A stretch of 18,323 nucleotides of DNA from Gammaproteobacteria bacterium UBA6173 (GTDB lineage Bacteria; Pseudomonadota; Gammaproteobacteria; Pseudomonadales; Pseudohongiellaceae): assembly GCA_002422225.1 (NCBI GenBank), contig DITX01000013.1, forward strand, positions 1-18,323. The letters run 5' to 3'. Shown one piece after another: positions 1 to 8,810 of this stretch. The notes below the pieces were generated by a model that was not told the origin of the DNA, made no database searches, and saw only the letters and a program-made list of their open reading frames with translations. The translations under genes were made by a program, and so were the position numbers. Numbering within the stretch: position 1 is the first letter of the stretch; each line of letters opens with the position of its first letter.

Positions 1-1343
1 ATAAATCTGCTGACACAAGTCGAGCGATTGCCGAATCAGGTGCAAAAAGTCCCGCATCGGCAATTAATGTGGTCAATGCGTCACTCTCTCGTGACGCCGT
101 AAAGTCAGCGGATAGTCCGAGGCCGGAAGATGATGCTCTTGAGCAAGACCATGAGCAGGATCTGGACCTGCAGGCAGAGAGGACTCATGAAGTCACCGCA
201 GAACAAGAGGAGCCAGAGGGCATTGAAGGCGAGCTGATCAGAGATCGCTCAGGACTGGCCGAGCCAGCCTTTTCATATATCGCCGGGCATGTGGAACCAC
301 TGTTGTTACGCATTCTTGAGTCCATCCACATTACCGGAGAGTCGGTAAGCCTGGTTGAATCGATCAGACGCAGTGTAATCAAGGGCCTGAATTGGTACGA
401 TTTTGTCGCAATTCTTGAGCAGATACTGCAAGTCCTGAGAAATGCCGCAGATGAACAGCGTGCTGAGTTTCAGGGTTTTCTCAGTGAGGTGACCGAGAGC
501 CTTGCACAAGTGCAGGCATTTGTAGACAGCTCCAAGCGCTACTCGGACGAAAGCACAGCAGCTGACGCAGAAATGGACGCCAGTGTCCGCGCTCAAATCC
601 AGGGTATCAGAACAGCGGTTGAGCGCTCTGATACCGACCTGGAAACCTTAAAAAGTTCTGTTCAAAGCCAGATTGGTTCCATCATTAATTCACTGGATGG
701 TTTTAAATCTCAAAGGTCGCAGCAAGACACAGTGCTGTCGGCGGAGATGAGAGCCTTAACTGAGCGAATAGCCTCGCTCGAAAATGAATCGCAGGAATTG
801 CGATTGAATTTGGCGCGCCAGCAGGAAAGTGCCACCAAAGACACCCTAACAGAATTGCCTAATCGCGAAGCTTACAATCATCGCGTTCGTCAGTTACTGG
901 ACAAATGGCAGCAAGGCGCAAGCCATGAGCGCAGGGATGAAGATCGCTCGCTTTGCTTGGCAGTCGCTGATGTCGATTTTTTCAAAAACATCAACGACAG
1001 CTACGGGCATCTGGCAGGCGACAAGGTTCTCAAAATTATTGCCCGCGAACTGGCATCTCGCCTGCGAGATAAAGACTTTATCGGCCGCTACGGTGGCGAA
1101 GAGTTTGTCATTATCATGCCAGATACCCGCCCCGCCGACGCAGAGCATGTGTTGAACAAATTGCGACTGGCTATTGCTGCCATCCCATTTCACTTTAAGG
1201 AGCGGCAAATTCAGATTACCGTGTCTTTTGGTGTGGTTGAAGCGGTGCGTGAAGACAGCACAGACTCGCTGTTTGAAAGAGCGGACAAGGCCCTCTACAA
1301 AGCCAAGGAAAACGGGCGAAACCGCGTACACAGAGAACGTTAA
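1..1343 (+). CDS. Diguanylate cyclase (GGDEF protein), 5'-truncated by the window edge
   Basis: Makes cyclic di-GMP from two GTP. The C-terminal GGDEF domain spans about 840-1335. It has the entry motif DTLTELPNR, the metal-binding DVDFFKNINDSYGH segment, and an intact active-site GGEEF at 1092-1106. An RDKD allosteric I-site lies exactly five residues before GGEEF, so product inhibition is expected. Upstream is an acidic stretch, then a helical region rich in Gln, Glu and Ser that looks like a coiled coil (about 400-830). No membrane segment is visible, so the protein is probably cytoplasmic. The frame is open from base 3 with no stop before the first candidate start (GTG at 69, no good ribosome site), so the real start very likely lies outside the window. 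The helical N-terminus recalls the soluble PA5487/DgcH type, but that is from memory. The gene is followed by 138 noncoding bases and then the T2SS operon. No functional link to it is shown. Confidence 0.93.
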   Translation, partial: KSADTSRAIAESGAKSPASAINVVNASLSRDAVKSADSPRPEDDALEQDHEQDLDLQAERTHEVTAEQEEPEGIEGELIRDRSGLAEPAFSYIAGHVEPLLLRILESIHITGESVSLVESIRRSVIKGLNWYDFVAILEQILQVLRNAADEQRAEFQGFLSEVTESLAQVQAFVDSSKRYSDESTAADAEMDASVRAQIQGIRTAVERSDTDLETLKSSVQSQIGSIINSLDGFKSQRSQQDTVLSAEMRALTERIASLENESQELRLNLARQQESATKDTLTELPNREAYNHRVRQLLDKWQQGASHERRDEDRSLCLAVADVDFFKNINDSYGHLAGDKVLKIIARELASRLRDKDFIGRYGGEEFVIIMPDTRPADAEHVLNKLRLAIAAIPFHFKERQIQITVSFGVVEAVREDSTDSLFERADKALYKAKENGRNRVHRER

Positions 1344-1439
1344 GGGCAGAACAAACTTTTCACGCAGACACAGCGTCTTACTGCCGTGTATTGTGTGCCT
1401 TAACGTCTATCTGGCAAAGGAATCCTTGGATTTTTTGCG

Positions 1440-1445
1440 TATAAT
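1440..1445 (+). promoter_or_regulatory. Candidate -10 element for the T2SS operon
   Basis: A perfect TATAAT hexamer lies in the 138-base gap before gspL, just after a run of six T. No good -35 box is present at 16-18 bases upstream; the nearest TTGGAT (1426-1431) is only 8 bases away. If used, transcription would start near 1452 and leave a leader of about 30 bases. The rest of the gap (1344-1481) shows no gene, convincing terminator or RNA element. Confidence 0.4.
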
Positions 1446-1481
1446 CCAGCAGCACGCAACTAAAACAACAGGGAACCCTTA

Positions 1482-2897
1482 ATGAATCTGAGCACAGTGA
1501 GCGAATATCTGCAGGCGCTGCGTGCCAGACTCGCCCAAAATGCCAATGTCTGTGTCTCGATCGCCAGTCGAGTGAACAGTGCGCTCATGGTGTTTGATGA
1601 TCAATTGATTGACTTACACACCAGACGCTCCGTGCGCCTTAGTCTGTCATCGGACCTTGACGGGCAGAGCCCCTCGGATTTAATCCGATGCGACGAAAAA
1701 ACACTGGCAGGCGCGGCCGCACAGTTGTTATCGGATAACAACCAACCTGAAAAAATCTGTGTGCTACTGATTCCGCCATCGGAATTTTATATCAGCGAAG
1801 CAAACTTGCCTGCTGCCGGACTGGATCTACAGCGCTCAGCATTGTTACTTCAGGCCATGACAGTATTGCCTGAGTTTGAACAGGCCCTAAATGTCGGGTT
1901 TATTCCAAGCGTAAAAAATGAGCCGCTGCCCTCGGTTCAGACCGGGCTTGCGACATGGCTACCTGTTGAGCGGGCAGAGCGTCTATTCAAGGCGTTTTCC
2001 GATGAGAAAATCTTTCTGGCATCTATCATGCCGCGTATTGCTTTGTTTTCTGATCGACTGGGTGCCGCTGAGTCAGACATGAGTGCAGCAGAAAATTTGC
2101 TGACATCGATTGAAGATTGCGATCGACAGCTAACGACTACTTTGCAACATAACCAACAAGGGGGGCTAACTTGCTTGCAGTGCACGGCTATGGACATGGC
2201 CATACCCGAGCTGAGGGAAAAATTCTTGCAGGAGCGCGGCCAGAGTCTGTTAGCACCGCAAAAGCTGCTGCTGGCATCTGCGCAGGACTATCTGGGTGCA
2301 AACGCGTTACAGAGTGACACATCGCATGCTTCGCAACACTCATTGCATTCAAACAGCTTGTCCAGGCTGGCGGTAAAAGGGGTTTTCCCGGAGGCGGCCC
2401 TGGCAGCAAGGCACCAGCTCGCACAAGGCCGCTTGCGCAAGGATATCCTGAAGCTAGCATTGGCGGCAGTGCTGGTGGTGAGTTTGCCGTTTATGTGGCA
2501 ATCATTTCAGCTGTTTCGCCTTGATGCGGCCTTGTCACGGACACAGGCACTCTCAGCAGTTGCTCGTGCTGATCAGGCCGTTGTACGCGATTTTGAAAAT
2601 AACTGGGGAGCGTTTATTGAGTTCCCTGAACAAGATATTGCGGAAGTGTTATTAACCTTGCAGCCTGTGATCAACCCAGGCCTATTGAGTGCTTTTGAGC
2701 TTGATGAAGGTTTGTTGAGCATAGAGGGAGAAAGCCCGGATCCGCAGAATATCCTTGAGCAACTGGAACAGAACCCGATGTTTACCGAAGTCGATTTTGC
2801 GCGGGCCACCAATAACAACCGTTACTTTATCGAACTCAGACTAAGCACCGTCAATTTCTCAGCCTATCGCGAATGGCATTTCCCGGAGCGTCGTTGA
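1482..2897 (+). CDS. gspL: T2SS inner-membrane platform protein GspL
   Basis: Bitopic inner-membrane protein that recruits the ATPase GspE to the assembly platform and pairs with GspM. The 471-residue protein has a cytoplasmic actin-like part (about residues 1-310). This includes a PilM/GspL-type segment with LLIPPSEFYISEANLP followed by the helix LQRSALLLQAM. One strong membrane helix lies at about 323-343 (ILKLALAAVLVVSLPFMW). A periplasmic part follows, with a short helical stretch and a ferredoxin-like end (about 410-465). The start is ATG 1482 with AGGGA at 1470-1474, seven bases upstream. The gene ends in TGATG, sharing one base with gspM. It is somewhat longer than the usual GspL of about 400 residues and diverged. 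The identity rests on topology plus position directly before gspM and gspE. An alternative label would be a PilM-PilN-like fusion. Confidence 0.8.
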   Translation: MNLSTVSEYLQALRARLAQNANVCVSIASRVNSALMVFDDQLIDLHTRRSVRLSLSSDLDGQSPSDLIRCDEKTLAGAAAQLLSDNNQPEKICVLLIPPSEFYISEANLPAAGLDLQRSALLLQAMTVLPEFEQALNVGFIPSVKNEPLPSVQTGLATWLPVERAERLFKAFSDEKIFLASIMPRIALFSDRLGAAESDMSAAENLLTSIEDCDRQLTTTLQHNQQGGLTCLQCTAMDMAIPELREKFLQERGQSLLAPQKLLLASAQDYLGANALQSDTSHASQHSLHSNSLSRLAVKGVFPEAALAARHQLAQGRLRKDILKLALAAVLVVSLPFMWQSFQLFRLDAALSRTQALSAVARADQAVVRDFENNWGAFIEFPEQDIAEVLLTLQPVINPGLLSAFELDEGLLSIEGESPDPQNILEQLEQNPMFTEVDFARATNNNRYFIELRLSTVNFSAYREWHFPERR

Positions 2898-3496
2898 TGT
2901 CCCTATTGCGAAAATTGCCCGAGGTCGCCGTACGTCGGCCATTGTTACAAAGAGAAAAACGCATACTGGGCCTCGCGGCTTTTGTTGCCGTGGTATTCCT
3001 GCTGACCAATGGTGTACCTGCGCTGCTGGATGTTTTTCGTTCACGCAATCTGCAAATCGAGAACCTGCGCGCAGATATCGACAGAGAACAACGCTTGATT
3101 GATGGCGCTGATGACTGGGCGCAACGTAGAGCAGACGCTGAACAGCGTTTGTCAGACATTGAATCCAGTTTGTTCACTGCGGGCTCTGCAGCGCTTTTGG
3201 CAGCGGCTATCCAAAGACAGGCCCGGGAAATAGGTGCAGAGAATGGCCTAACCATTACCTCCGTCAGCCTGGCTGAATCCAATATTTCAGAAGATTGGTT
3301 GATGGTCGAGCAGACGATGTCCTTTGCACTGGGTGATCAAAACAGCCTGCTGCGCTTTCTAAATGGGCTCAAGCAGTCCCAGCCTTTTCTGGGCGTCAGC
3401 AGTCTTGATCTACGAAGGAACCGCAATCAGTACATCGGCGAGATAACCGTTGTGGGTTTTAGTCGTCTCACCACAAGCACGCAGTCGGAGGGCTGA
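2897..3496 (+). CDS. gspM: T2SS inner-membrane platform protein GspM
   Basis: Small bitopic platform protein and partner of GspL. The 199-residue product has a short basic cytoplasmic N-terminus ending in LLQREKRILG, the typical GspM/PilO entry. One membrane helix follows (about residues 23-44), then a coiled coil (about 48-95) and a periplasmic ferredoxin-like domain with ITSVSLAES. I chose ATG 2897, which overlaps the gspL stop as TGATG and has GGAG at 2885-2888, eight bases upstream. An in-frame ATG at 2873 would overlap gspL by 25 bases and has no better ribosome site. Sequence conservation in this family is low, so the call rests on size, topology and position between gspL and gspE. Confidence 0.82.
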   Translation: MSLLRKLPEVAVRRPLLQREKRILGLAAFVAVVFLLTNGVPALLDVFRSRNLQIENLRADIDREQRLIDGADDWAQRRADAEQRLSDIESSLFTAGSAALLAAAIQRQAREIGAENGLTITSVSLAESNISEDWLMVEQTMSFALGDQNSLLRFLNGLKQSQPFLGVSSLDLRRNRNQYIGEITVVGFSRLTTSTQSEG

Positions 3497-3499
3497 CGC

Positions 3500-4972
3500 A
3501 TGGCACAGCCTCCCGTTACCTTGTCGGTGTTCACTCAGTTGCTGGAGCCAGCCGGCATTGCACCTGCATTGGACTTTGCCGTTTCAAAAGAGTTTGTGTA
3601 CGAAAATGTGCCCGACAGCCAATTGCGCAGCCGCATCCGTTTTGTAGTGGATGTTGGCGTACGCTTTCGGCCATCGCAGGCGGATGAGGTTAAGCGCCTG
3701 CTCAGGCATTGGCGCGCGGAGCTCTCACCCACCATCGATGCCGGCACCGATGATTTGATGGTTTCTGGTTTTGAGGATGACGAAGCCCTCAAAGATCTGG
3801 CATCCGAGGCGCCGATCATTCGCCTTGTTAACCACATGTTTGCGCGCGCGCTTGATCTGAATGCCAGTGATATACATTTTGAGCCTGGCGAAGAGTTCCT
3901 GGATGTTCGATGCCGGGTGGATGGCATTATGCAGCGCCTCGACCGTTTGCCAGCGCGTATCAGCACCGCCGTGGCCTCGCGCTTAAAGTTGATGGCGCGT
4001 CTTGATATCGGCGAAAAGCGCTTACCACAAGATGGCCGGATTGACTACCGACTGGGTTCCCGAAATCTGGATATGCGTGTTTCCACCTTACCCGGCGTTC
4101 ATGGTGAATCAATTGTGTTGCGTATTCTCGACCGCAGCGACACCGCGGTCAGCCTGCAGCAACTGGGCATGCCAGAAAACATACTCTCGACCTACCAGAA
4201 CCTGATCAATCAGCCGCACGGCATGATTCTCATCACAGGACCTACCGGCAGCGGAAAAACGACCACCTTGTACGCGACGCTCGAAAAAATCAATAACCAG
4301 CGCAGCAAGATCATCACCGTTGAAGATCCCGTTGAATATCAGCTGGAAGGTGTCACTCAAATTCAGGCAAATGCGGCCATCGGTTTAAATTTTGCCGCAG
4401 GGCTGCGGTCGATTGTGCGTCAGGACCCTGACGTTATTATGGTGGGTGAGATTCGCGACCACGAAACCGCAGATATCGCCATTGAGTCTGCATTAACGGG
4501 ACACTTGGTGTTTTCAACCTTGCATACCAATGATGCTGCCGCAGCGATTACGCGTCTGCAGGATATGGGTGTGGAATCCTATCTGATCAGCTCCAGCCTG
4601 TTATGTATTCAGGCGCAGCGTCTGGTGCGCCGTATCTGTAATCACTGCGCCAAACCACACGTGCTAACGCAGGATGAAGCACAAGTGTTGCACGTTAACG
4701 CCAGTGATTTTCCTTTGGCCCGCAAAGGTACCGGCTGCGAACGCTGCGGTGAAACCGGGTATCGGGGTCGTATCGGGCTCTATGAGCTGTTGGTGATGAG
4801 TGATGCTATCCGTCACGAAATAGCGGTCGGTGCAGATGCTAATATCATCAGAGCTCAAGCGATCCGCGAGGGCATGAAAACCTTACGTGAAGATGCCTTG
4901 GAAAAACTGGCCGCAGGGATGACTACACCGGAAGAAGTTGTGCGCGTAACCCGTGCCGGTGCCGCGATATGA
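3500..4972 (+). CDS. gspE: T2SS hexameric assembly ATPase GspE
   Basis: Cytoplasmic AAA-type ATPase that powers pseudopilus assembly from the GspL/GspF platform. The length of 490 residues is normal for the family. Walker A GPTGSGKTTT lies at about 247-256. The Asp box region is around ITVEDPVEY, Walker B is IMVGEIRD at about 313-320, and the His box TGHLVFSTLHTNDAA follows. The zinc-binding loop has C380xxC383 and C413xxC416, which separates GspE/PilB types from retraction ATPases. The start ATG 3500 sits three bases after the gspM stop with a strong GGAGGG at 3487-3492. The N-terminal 90 residues are diverged but aligned in length with other GspE proteins. I see no MshEN-type c-di-GMP-binding motif there. 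Confidence 0.96.
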   Translation: MAQPPVTLSVFTQLLEPAGIAPALDFAVSKEFVYENVPDSQLRSRIRFVVDVGVRFRPSQADEVKRLLRHWRAELSPTIDAGTDDLMVSGFEDDEALKDLASEAPIIRLVNHMFARALDLNASDIHFEPGEEFLDVRCRVDGIMQRLDRLPARISTAVASRLKLMARLDIGEKRLPQDGRIDYRLGSRNLDMRVSTLPGVHGESIVLRILDRSDTAVSLQQLGMPENILSTYQNLINQPHGMILITGPTGSGKTTTLYATLEKINNQRSKIITVEDPVEYQLEGVTQIQANAAIGLNFAAGLRSIVRQDPDVIMVGEIRDHETADIAIESALTGHLVFSTLHTNDAAAAITRLQDMGVESYLISSSLLCIQAQRLVRRICNHCAKPHVLTQDEAQVLHVNASDFPLARKGTGCERCGETGYRGRIGLYELLVMSDAIRHEIAVGADANIIRAQAIREGMKTLREDALEKLAAGMTTPEEVVRVTRAGAAI

Positions 4973-6180
4973 GTCTGACACACTTTTCCTATCAGGCCTT
5001 TGATACCCAGGGACACTCGCAACAAGGTGAGATTTCTGCTGAGTCCGAGCGAGACGCCATTCGGTTGTTACAGGCGCGAAAACTGACACCAGTCAAATTG
5101 ACTCAAACCAAACTGGCAGCCCGACAATCACGCACACGACACGGCAAAGTCAAGAATGCGGATTTGATGGACTTTACCACCGGCCTGAGAACCTTGGTAG
5201 ATGCACGGGTGCCGTTGGATAAAGCCTTGCGCATGCTTGAAGGCATAACTGAATCACTGGCAATGCAGACGCTGGTTGCCGGTTTACGTCGCGAGGTGAA
5301 GGAAGGAAAAAGTCTGGCGGATGCCATGGAAACGCGCCCTGATGTGTTCTCCAGAATGTACGTCAATATTGTGCGTGCCGGAGAAGAAGGCGGCATCCTG
5401 CATCAACTGTTGCCGGATCTGGCAGATTTTCTGGAAACCAGCGCCCGCAACCGCCAGGCGATTGTGTCCGCAATGGTCTACCCGATTGTGTTATTGGTGA
5501 CCGGTGTGGTGTCGGTTGCCATGTTGCTGATTTTTGTGATTCCCCAGTTTGCGGTCATGTTTGAGGATGCCGGCACTGACGTGCCAGCCTCAGCCGCTTT
5601 TTTGTTGGCACTGAGCGCCTTTGTCAGTAATTGGGGGTGGTTAATGGTGTTATCAGTGGTTGGCGCAGTCGCTTGGTGGCGCTGGCTGGATGCCGACCCG
5701 GCTCGTCGACTTGCCAAACACGCCAGTCTGCTGAAAACACCCTTTTTAGGCCAATTATTATTGTTTCGGGATTGTGCGGTTTTTGCGCGCACACTGGGCG
5801 CCTTGATGGCAGCAGGTATACCGTTGATTCGTGCCTTGCGTGTGTCCCGAGAAGTTTTAGTGAATGCCGAGCTCGTGCGTTTGTTGGGCCAAGTTGAAGA
5901 AGATGTCCGTGGCGGTTCAGGACTAGGCGCCGCACTTGAAAAAACCGGTGCATTCCCTACCCTGCTTCATCAGTTGGTCAGTGTCGGTGAGGAGTCAGGG
6001 CGCACGGCCAGCATTCTGTTAAAAACCGCTGCAACATTTGACCAATCTGTAAAAAACCAGATGAGCCGACTGGTGGCAGCCTTGCAACCCGGCTTGATTC
6101 TGCTGCTGGGGATTGCAGTGGGTGGTATCACCATCACCATGCTGTCAGCCGTTTTCAGCATGAATGCCGTGCAGTTTTAA
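4969..6180 (+). CDS. gspF: T2SS polytopic inner-membrane protein GspF
   Basis: Core membrane protein of the T2SS platform, homologous to PilC. The 403 residues hold two T2SSF repeats (about 67-190 and 270-393). Family features include LVDARVPLDKAL, EEGGILHQLLPDLADFLE and, in the second repeat, LGALMAAGIPLIRAL and GEESGRTASIL. Three membrane helices are visible at about 168-193, 223-241 and 375-397. The N-terminus FSYQAFDTQGHSQQGEISAES is the standard GspF opening. The start overlaps the gspE stop as ATGA, so translation is probably coupled. Upstream neighbour gspE is its expected functional partner. Confidence 0.96.
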   Translation: MSLTHFSYQAFDTQGHSQQGEISAESERDAIRLLQARKLTPVKLTQTKLAARQSRTRHGKVKNADLMDFTTGLRTLVDARVPLDKALRMLEGITESLAMQTLVAGLRREVKEGKSLADAMETRPDVFSRMYVNIVRAGEEGGILHQLLPDLADFLETSARNRQAIVSAMVYPIVLLVTGVVSVAMLLIFVIPQFAVMFEDAGTDVPASAAFLLALSAFVSNWGWLMVLSVVGAVAWWRWLDADPARRLAKHASLLKTPFLGQLLLFRDCAVFARTLGALMAAGIPLIRALRVSREVLVNAELVRLLGQVEEDVRGGSGLGAALEKTGAFPTLLHQLVSVGEESGRTASILLKTAATFDQSVKNQMSRLVAALQPGLILLLGIAVGGITITMLSAVFSMNAVQF

Positions 6181-6213
6181 TTGCGCAAACCAAATGACAG
6201 ACAGTGCTCTAAG

Positions 6214-6218
6214 AGGAG
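6214..6218 (+). promoter_or_regulatory. Ribosome binding site that fixes the gspD start at GTG 6227
   Basis: AGGAG inside AAGAGGAG lies eight bases before GTG 6227. Choosing this start gives a short, classical lipoprotein signal peptide. The upstream in-frame ATG codons at 6164 and 6194 have no such site and would add about 21 or 11 residues ahead of the signal, which would spoil it. Confidence 0.8.
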
Positions 6219-6226
6219 TAACAAAG

Positions 6227-8359
6227 GTGAAAGGAACGCTCAAGAACATGAGCCTGATGGGGTTGGCAATCGGCCTGACGTCTTGCGCGGCATTTGATGC
6301 GCAAAACAGCAGCATGATCCCCGAGTTGCAGCCCCGACAGTCACCTGCGGTCAATGCCAGCAGCGGCGTCTCAGGCATCGAACTATTATCGGTAAACGAT
6401 GAGCCCGCTGATAATGAGCGTGTCGCGTTGATTGACGAAATCAACCGGGACGGTCGGCGCTCGGGTATACAGCCCTATAGAGAAGCCGCACCTACGCCGG
6501 TGCAAAGCCCCTCTGAAGATGTCGTCGCTCTAAACTATGAGCAGGCAGACTTGCGTGACATTCTCGCAGAGCTGGCAGATGCCTTGGATATTTCCATGGT
6601 CATTGATCCAACAATAGCCGATAAGGTCAGTTTACGGACCGCGCAGAATCGACCGCTGAATTTTCAGGACATCTGGCCCTTGCTGCGATTGTTGGTTCGC
6701 GAAAACGGAATTTTGCTGGAACAGGTAGGCAACGTCTGGTACGCCCGTAAAGCGGTTACCAATGTGCCGCTGGAAATCACTACGCCGGATGTAACAGGCA
6801 TTGCCTCACGTGTCATGCAGATTACGCCGTTGACGCATGTGTCTTCAGCCTCTGCCATCGAGCTGCTGGCGCCTTTGCTGCAGCCGGATGGCACCGTAAC
6901 ACGCATCGCAAACAGCAATACAGTGGCCGTCACTGCAACACCGGCGCAGTTGAGCCGGATAAACGAGTTGCTGGATCTGATTGATGATGACCCGTTTCAG
7001 AATCAAGGTATTCAGCTGTATCCACTCAGTAACGCCAGCGCCACCGATGTGGCACAAGAGCTCAAGGATTTGTTGACCTTGATTGAGGGTGCGTCGCCGG
7101 CCTATCAGGTCCAAGGTCTGGATCGCATCAATGCGCTACTGGTTACCGCTCCGGCAGCGCGCGGGTTTGATGAAATCACGCGCTGGATCCGGATTCTGGA
7201 CGCGGATCGACAGGAACAGGCGGAGCAACTGTTCCAATACCGTGTAAAAAACCTGAATGCAGTTGATCTGGCCACCACATTGACCGAAGTCTTTAAGCGT
7301 GAAGACAGCGCAGAACCCAGTGGGCTGTTGTCTGAATCGACGTCAACAGCGGCTCCAGCCAATCCCTTGTTAGCAATCACCGATGGCGCTTTTACCACAA
7401 CCATGCAGGCGCCCGCCGCTGGCGCAGTCAGCGTGGCGATTTCAGCCAACATTCAAGTCACTATTGTCGCGGATGAGCCAACCAATAGTTTATTGATTCG
7501 CGCCAATCCCCGGGATTATCGCCAATTGTTGGCAACGATCAGTCAGCTGGATGTTGCGCCGTTACAAGTCATGATTAATGCAGTCATTGCCCAGATTGTG
7601 TTGAGTGATGACACATCCTTTGGTGTTGATTGGTCGCGTGTACTCGAGAATGCAGCAACAGGCAGTGTCAACAATGTCAGCACTGGATTTCTGCCGACGC
7701 CAAGAACGGGAGAAACGTCAGGCCTGGGAGGCCTGTTGTTTAACCGCGCATTCATCGATGGTGCCGCGCGCGTTGATGCGACACTGGAAGCGATCGCCGT
7801 CAACAATGACGTTCGATTGCTTGCCAGACCCTCGTTAACCGTAATCAACAACATGGAAGGCCTGATACGCATTGGTGCTGAAGTGCCCGTTCAGCTGGGC
7901 GAAACCATTGGTGTTGGCGGCTCGTCAACCACTAATATTCAATACCGCCCGACAGGTATTGAGTTAAACATTACCCCGCGTATCAATGATGATGGCGTCG
8001 TCAATCTGACCATTCGCCAGGAGCTTTCCTCGGTGTCCGAGTCATCAGGCGTTGGCAATAACCCGATTTTCGAAAATCAGGAAATTGAGACGACGGTGGT
8101 GGTGCGTGATGGCGAAAACGTTGTGCTGGGTGGTCTGATTCAAAGCTCCAATAATTCGTTTAACACCGGTGTGCCTGGTTTGAACCGTGTACCTGGCCTT
8201 GGCCGTTTGTTCAGTTATCAACGCGACAACAACGAGCGACGGGAACTGTTTATTGTGCTGCGCCCGGAAATTGTTAATCTCAACTCACAAAATGACGCCA
8301 ATTTCAGGGCAATACTGAGTCGCTTTCAAATGGCTGCAGAATTGATCGATGGCCAATAG
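6227..8359 (+). CDS. gspD: T2SS outer-membrane secretin GspD, probable lipoprotein (liposecretin)
   Basis: Forms the multimeric outer-membrane channel. With GTG 6227 the product is 710 residues. It opens with basic Lys residues, a short hydrophobic stretch and the lipobox LTSC. The Cys is residue 20 and is followed by Ala, which favours outer-membrane sorting. After a linker (about 21-95) come N0 (about 96-176), N1 (about 184-252), N2 (about 260-325) and N3 (about 332-440, with an Ala/Ser/Thr-rich insertion). The secretin barrel (about 460-680) contains VPVQLGE, TGIELNITPRI, NVVLGGLIQ and VPGLGRLF. The typical non-lipidated GspD needs a pilotin; HxcQ-type secretins carry their own lipid. No C-terminal pilotin-binding domain is obvious. 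It sits 46 bases after gspF, the widest gap in the operon. Confidence 0.94.
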   Translation: MKGTLKNMSLMGLAIGLTSCAAFDAQNSSMIPELQPRQSPAVNASSGVSGIELLSVNDEPADNERVALIDEINRDGRRSGIQPYREAAPTPVQSPSEDVVALNYEQADLRDILAELADALDISMVIDPTIADKVSLRTAQNRPLNFQDIWPLLRLLVRENGILLEQVGNVWYARKAVTNVPLEITTPDVTGIASRVMQITPLTHVSSASAIELLAPLLQPDGTVTRIANSNTVAVTATPAQLSRINELLDLIDDDPFQNQGIQLYPLSNASATDVAQELKDLLTLIEGASPAYQVQGLDRINALLVTAPAARGFDEITRWIRILDADRQEQAEQLFQYRVKNLNAVDLATTLTEVFKREDSAEPSGLLSESTSTAAPANPLLAITDGAFTTTMQAPAAGAVSVAISANIQVTIVADEPTNSLLIRANPRDYRQLLATISQLDVAPLQVMINAVIAQIVLSDDTSFGVDWSRVLENAATGSVNNVSTGFLPTPRTGETSGLGGLLFNRAFIDGAARVDATLEAIAVNNDVRLLARPSLTVINNMEGLIRIGAEVPVQLGETIGVGGSSTTNIQYRPTGIELNITPRINDDGVVNLTIRQELSSVSESSGVGNNPIFENQEIETTVVVRDGENVVLGGLIQSSNNSFNTGVPGLNRVPGLGRLFSYQRDNNERRELFIVLRPEIVNLNSQNDANFRAILSRFQMAAELIDGQ

Positions 8360-8402
8360 AACATAACCCGCGACAGTGACAGGATATCGAGAGGAAAAAC
8401 CC

Positions 8403-8810
8403 ATGAACCAGAGAACGATTCAACACTCAGCTAAAGGTTTCACCATTATTGAGCTGCTGATTGTGATGGCTATCCTCGCCATGCTGGCGGTGATGGTCGC
8501 ACCAAATTTGTTTAATCAGGCAGATAGCGCGCGTCGTGACGCCGTGTTATCACAAATTTCTTCCCTGGGCAGTGCGCTGGATGCTTATCGTCTCGACATG
8601 GGGCAATACCCTGACGATCTCGAACAGCTGGTGCGCAGCAGTGGCGGTCGCGCTTCCTGGAACGGCCCCTATCTGCGTGGAGATGTGCCGCTTGATCCAT
8701 GGGGCAACGCTTATGTTTATGACAGCGATGGACGCAATTTCACGTTGAAGTCTTACGGCGCCGATGGCCGTGAAGGCGGAGAGGGCAATGACGCGGATAT
8801 CGGCGGCTGA
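8403..8810 (+). CDS. gspG: Major pseudopilin GspG
   Basis: Main subunit of the T2SS pseudopilus. The 135-residue precursor has the leader MNQRTIQHSAKG, then cleavage before FTIIELLIVMAILAML with Glu at position 5 of the mature form. The mature part holds the family blocks LDAYRLDMGQYP, WNGPYLRGDVPLDPWGNAYVY and the C-terminal Asp-rich calcium-binding loop GADGREGGEGNDADI. The start ATG 8403 has AGGA at 8392-8395, seven bases upstream. An in-frame GTG at 8376 would give an unneeded extra nine residues. It needs a prepilin peptidase encoded elsewhere, since none is in the window. Confidence 0.96.
   Translation: MNQRTIQHSAKGFTIIELLIVMAILAMLAVMVAPNLFNQADSARRDAVLSQISSLGSALDAYRLDMGQYPDDLEQLVRSSGGRASWNGPYLRGDVPLDPWGNAYVYDSDGRNFTLKSYGADGREGGEGNDADIGG

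Noticed and set aside
894..1331. Long minus-strand open frame inside the diguanylate cyclase gene (and similar frames opposite gspE, gspF and gspD)
   Set aside because: These mirror the codon pattern of clearly identified plus-strand genes, have no family features and no ribosome sites.
1411..1436. AAGG/CCTT hairpin plus six T as a terminator for the diguanylate cyclase gene
   Set aside because: The stem is only four pairs with a three-base loop, too weak to call.
3500..3800. Possible c-di-GMP control of GspE, prompted by the diguanylate cyclase next door
   Set aside because: The GspE N-terminus does not show the MshEN-type c-di-GMP-binding repeats, so nearness is the only argument.
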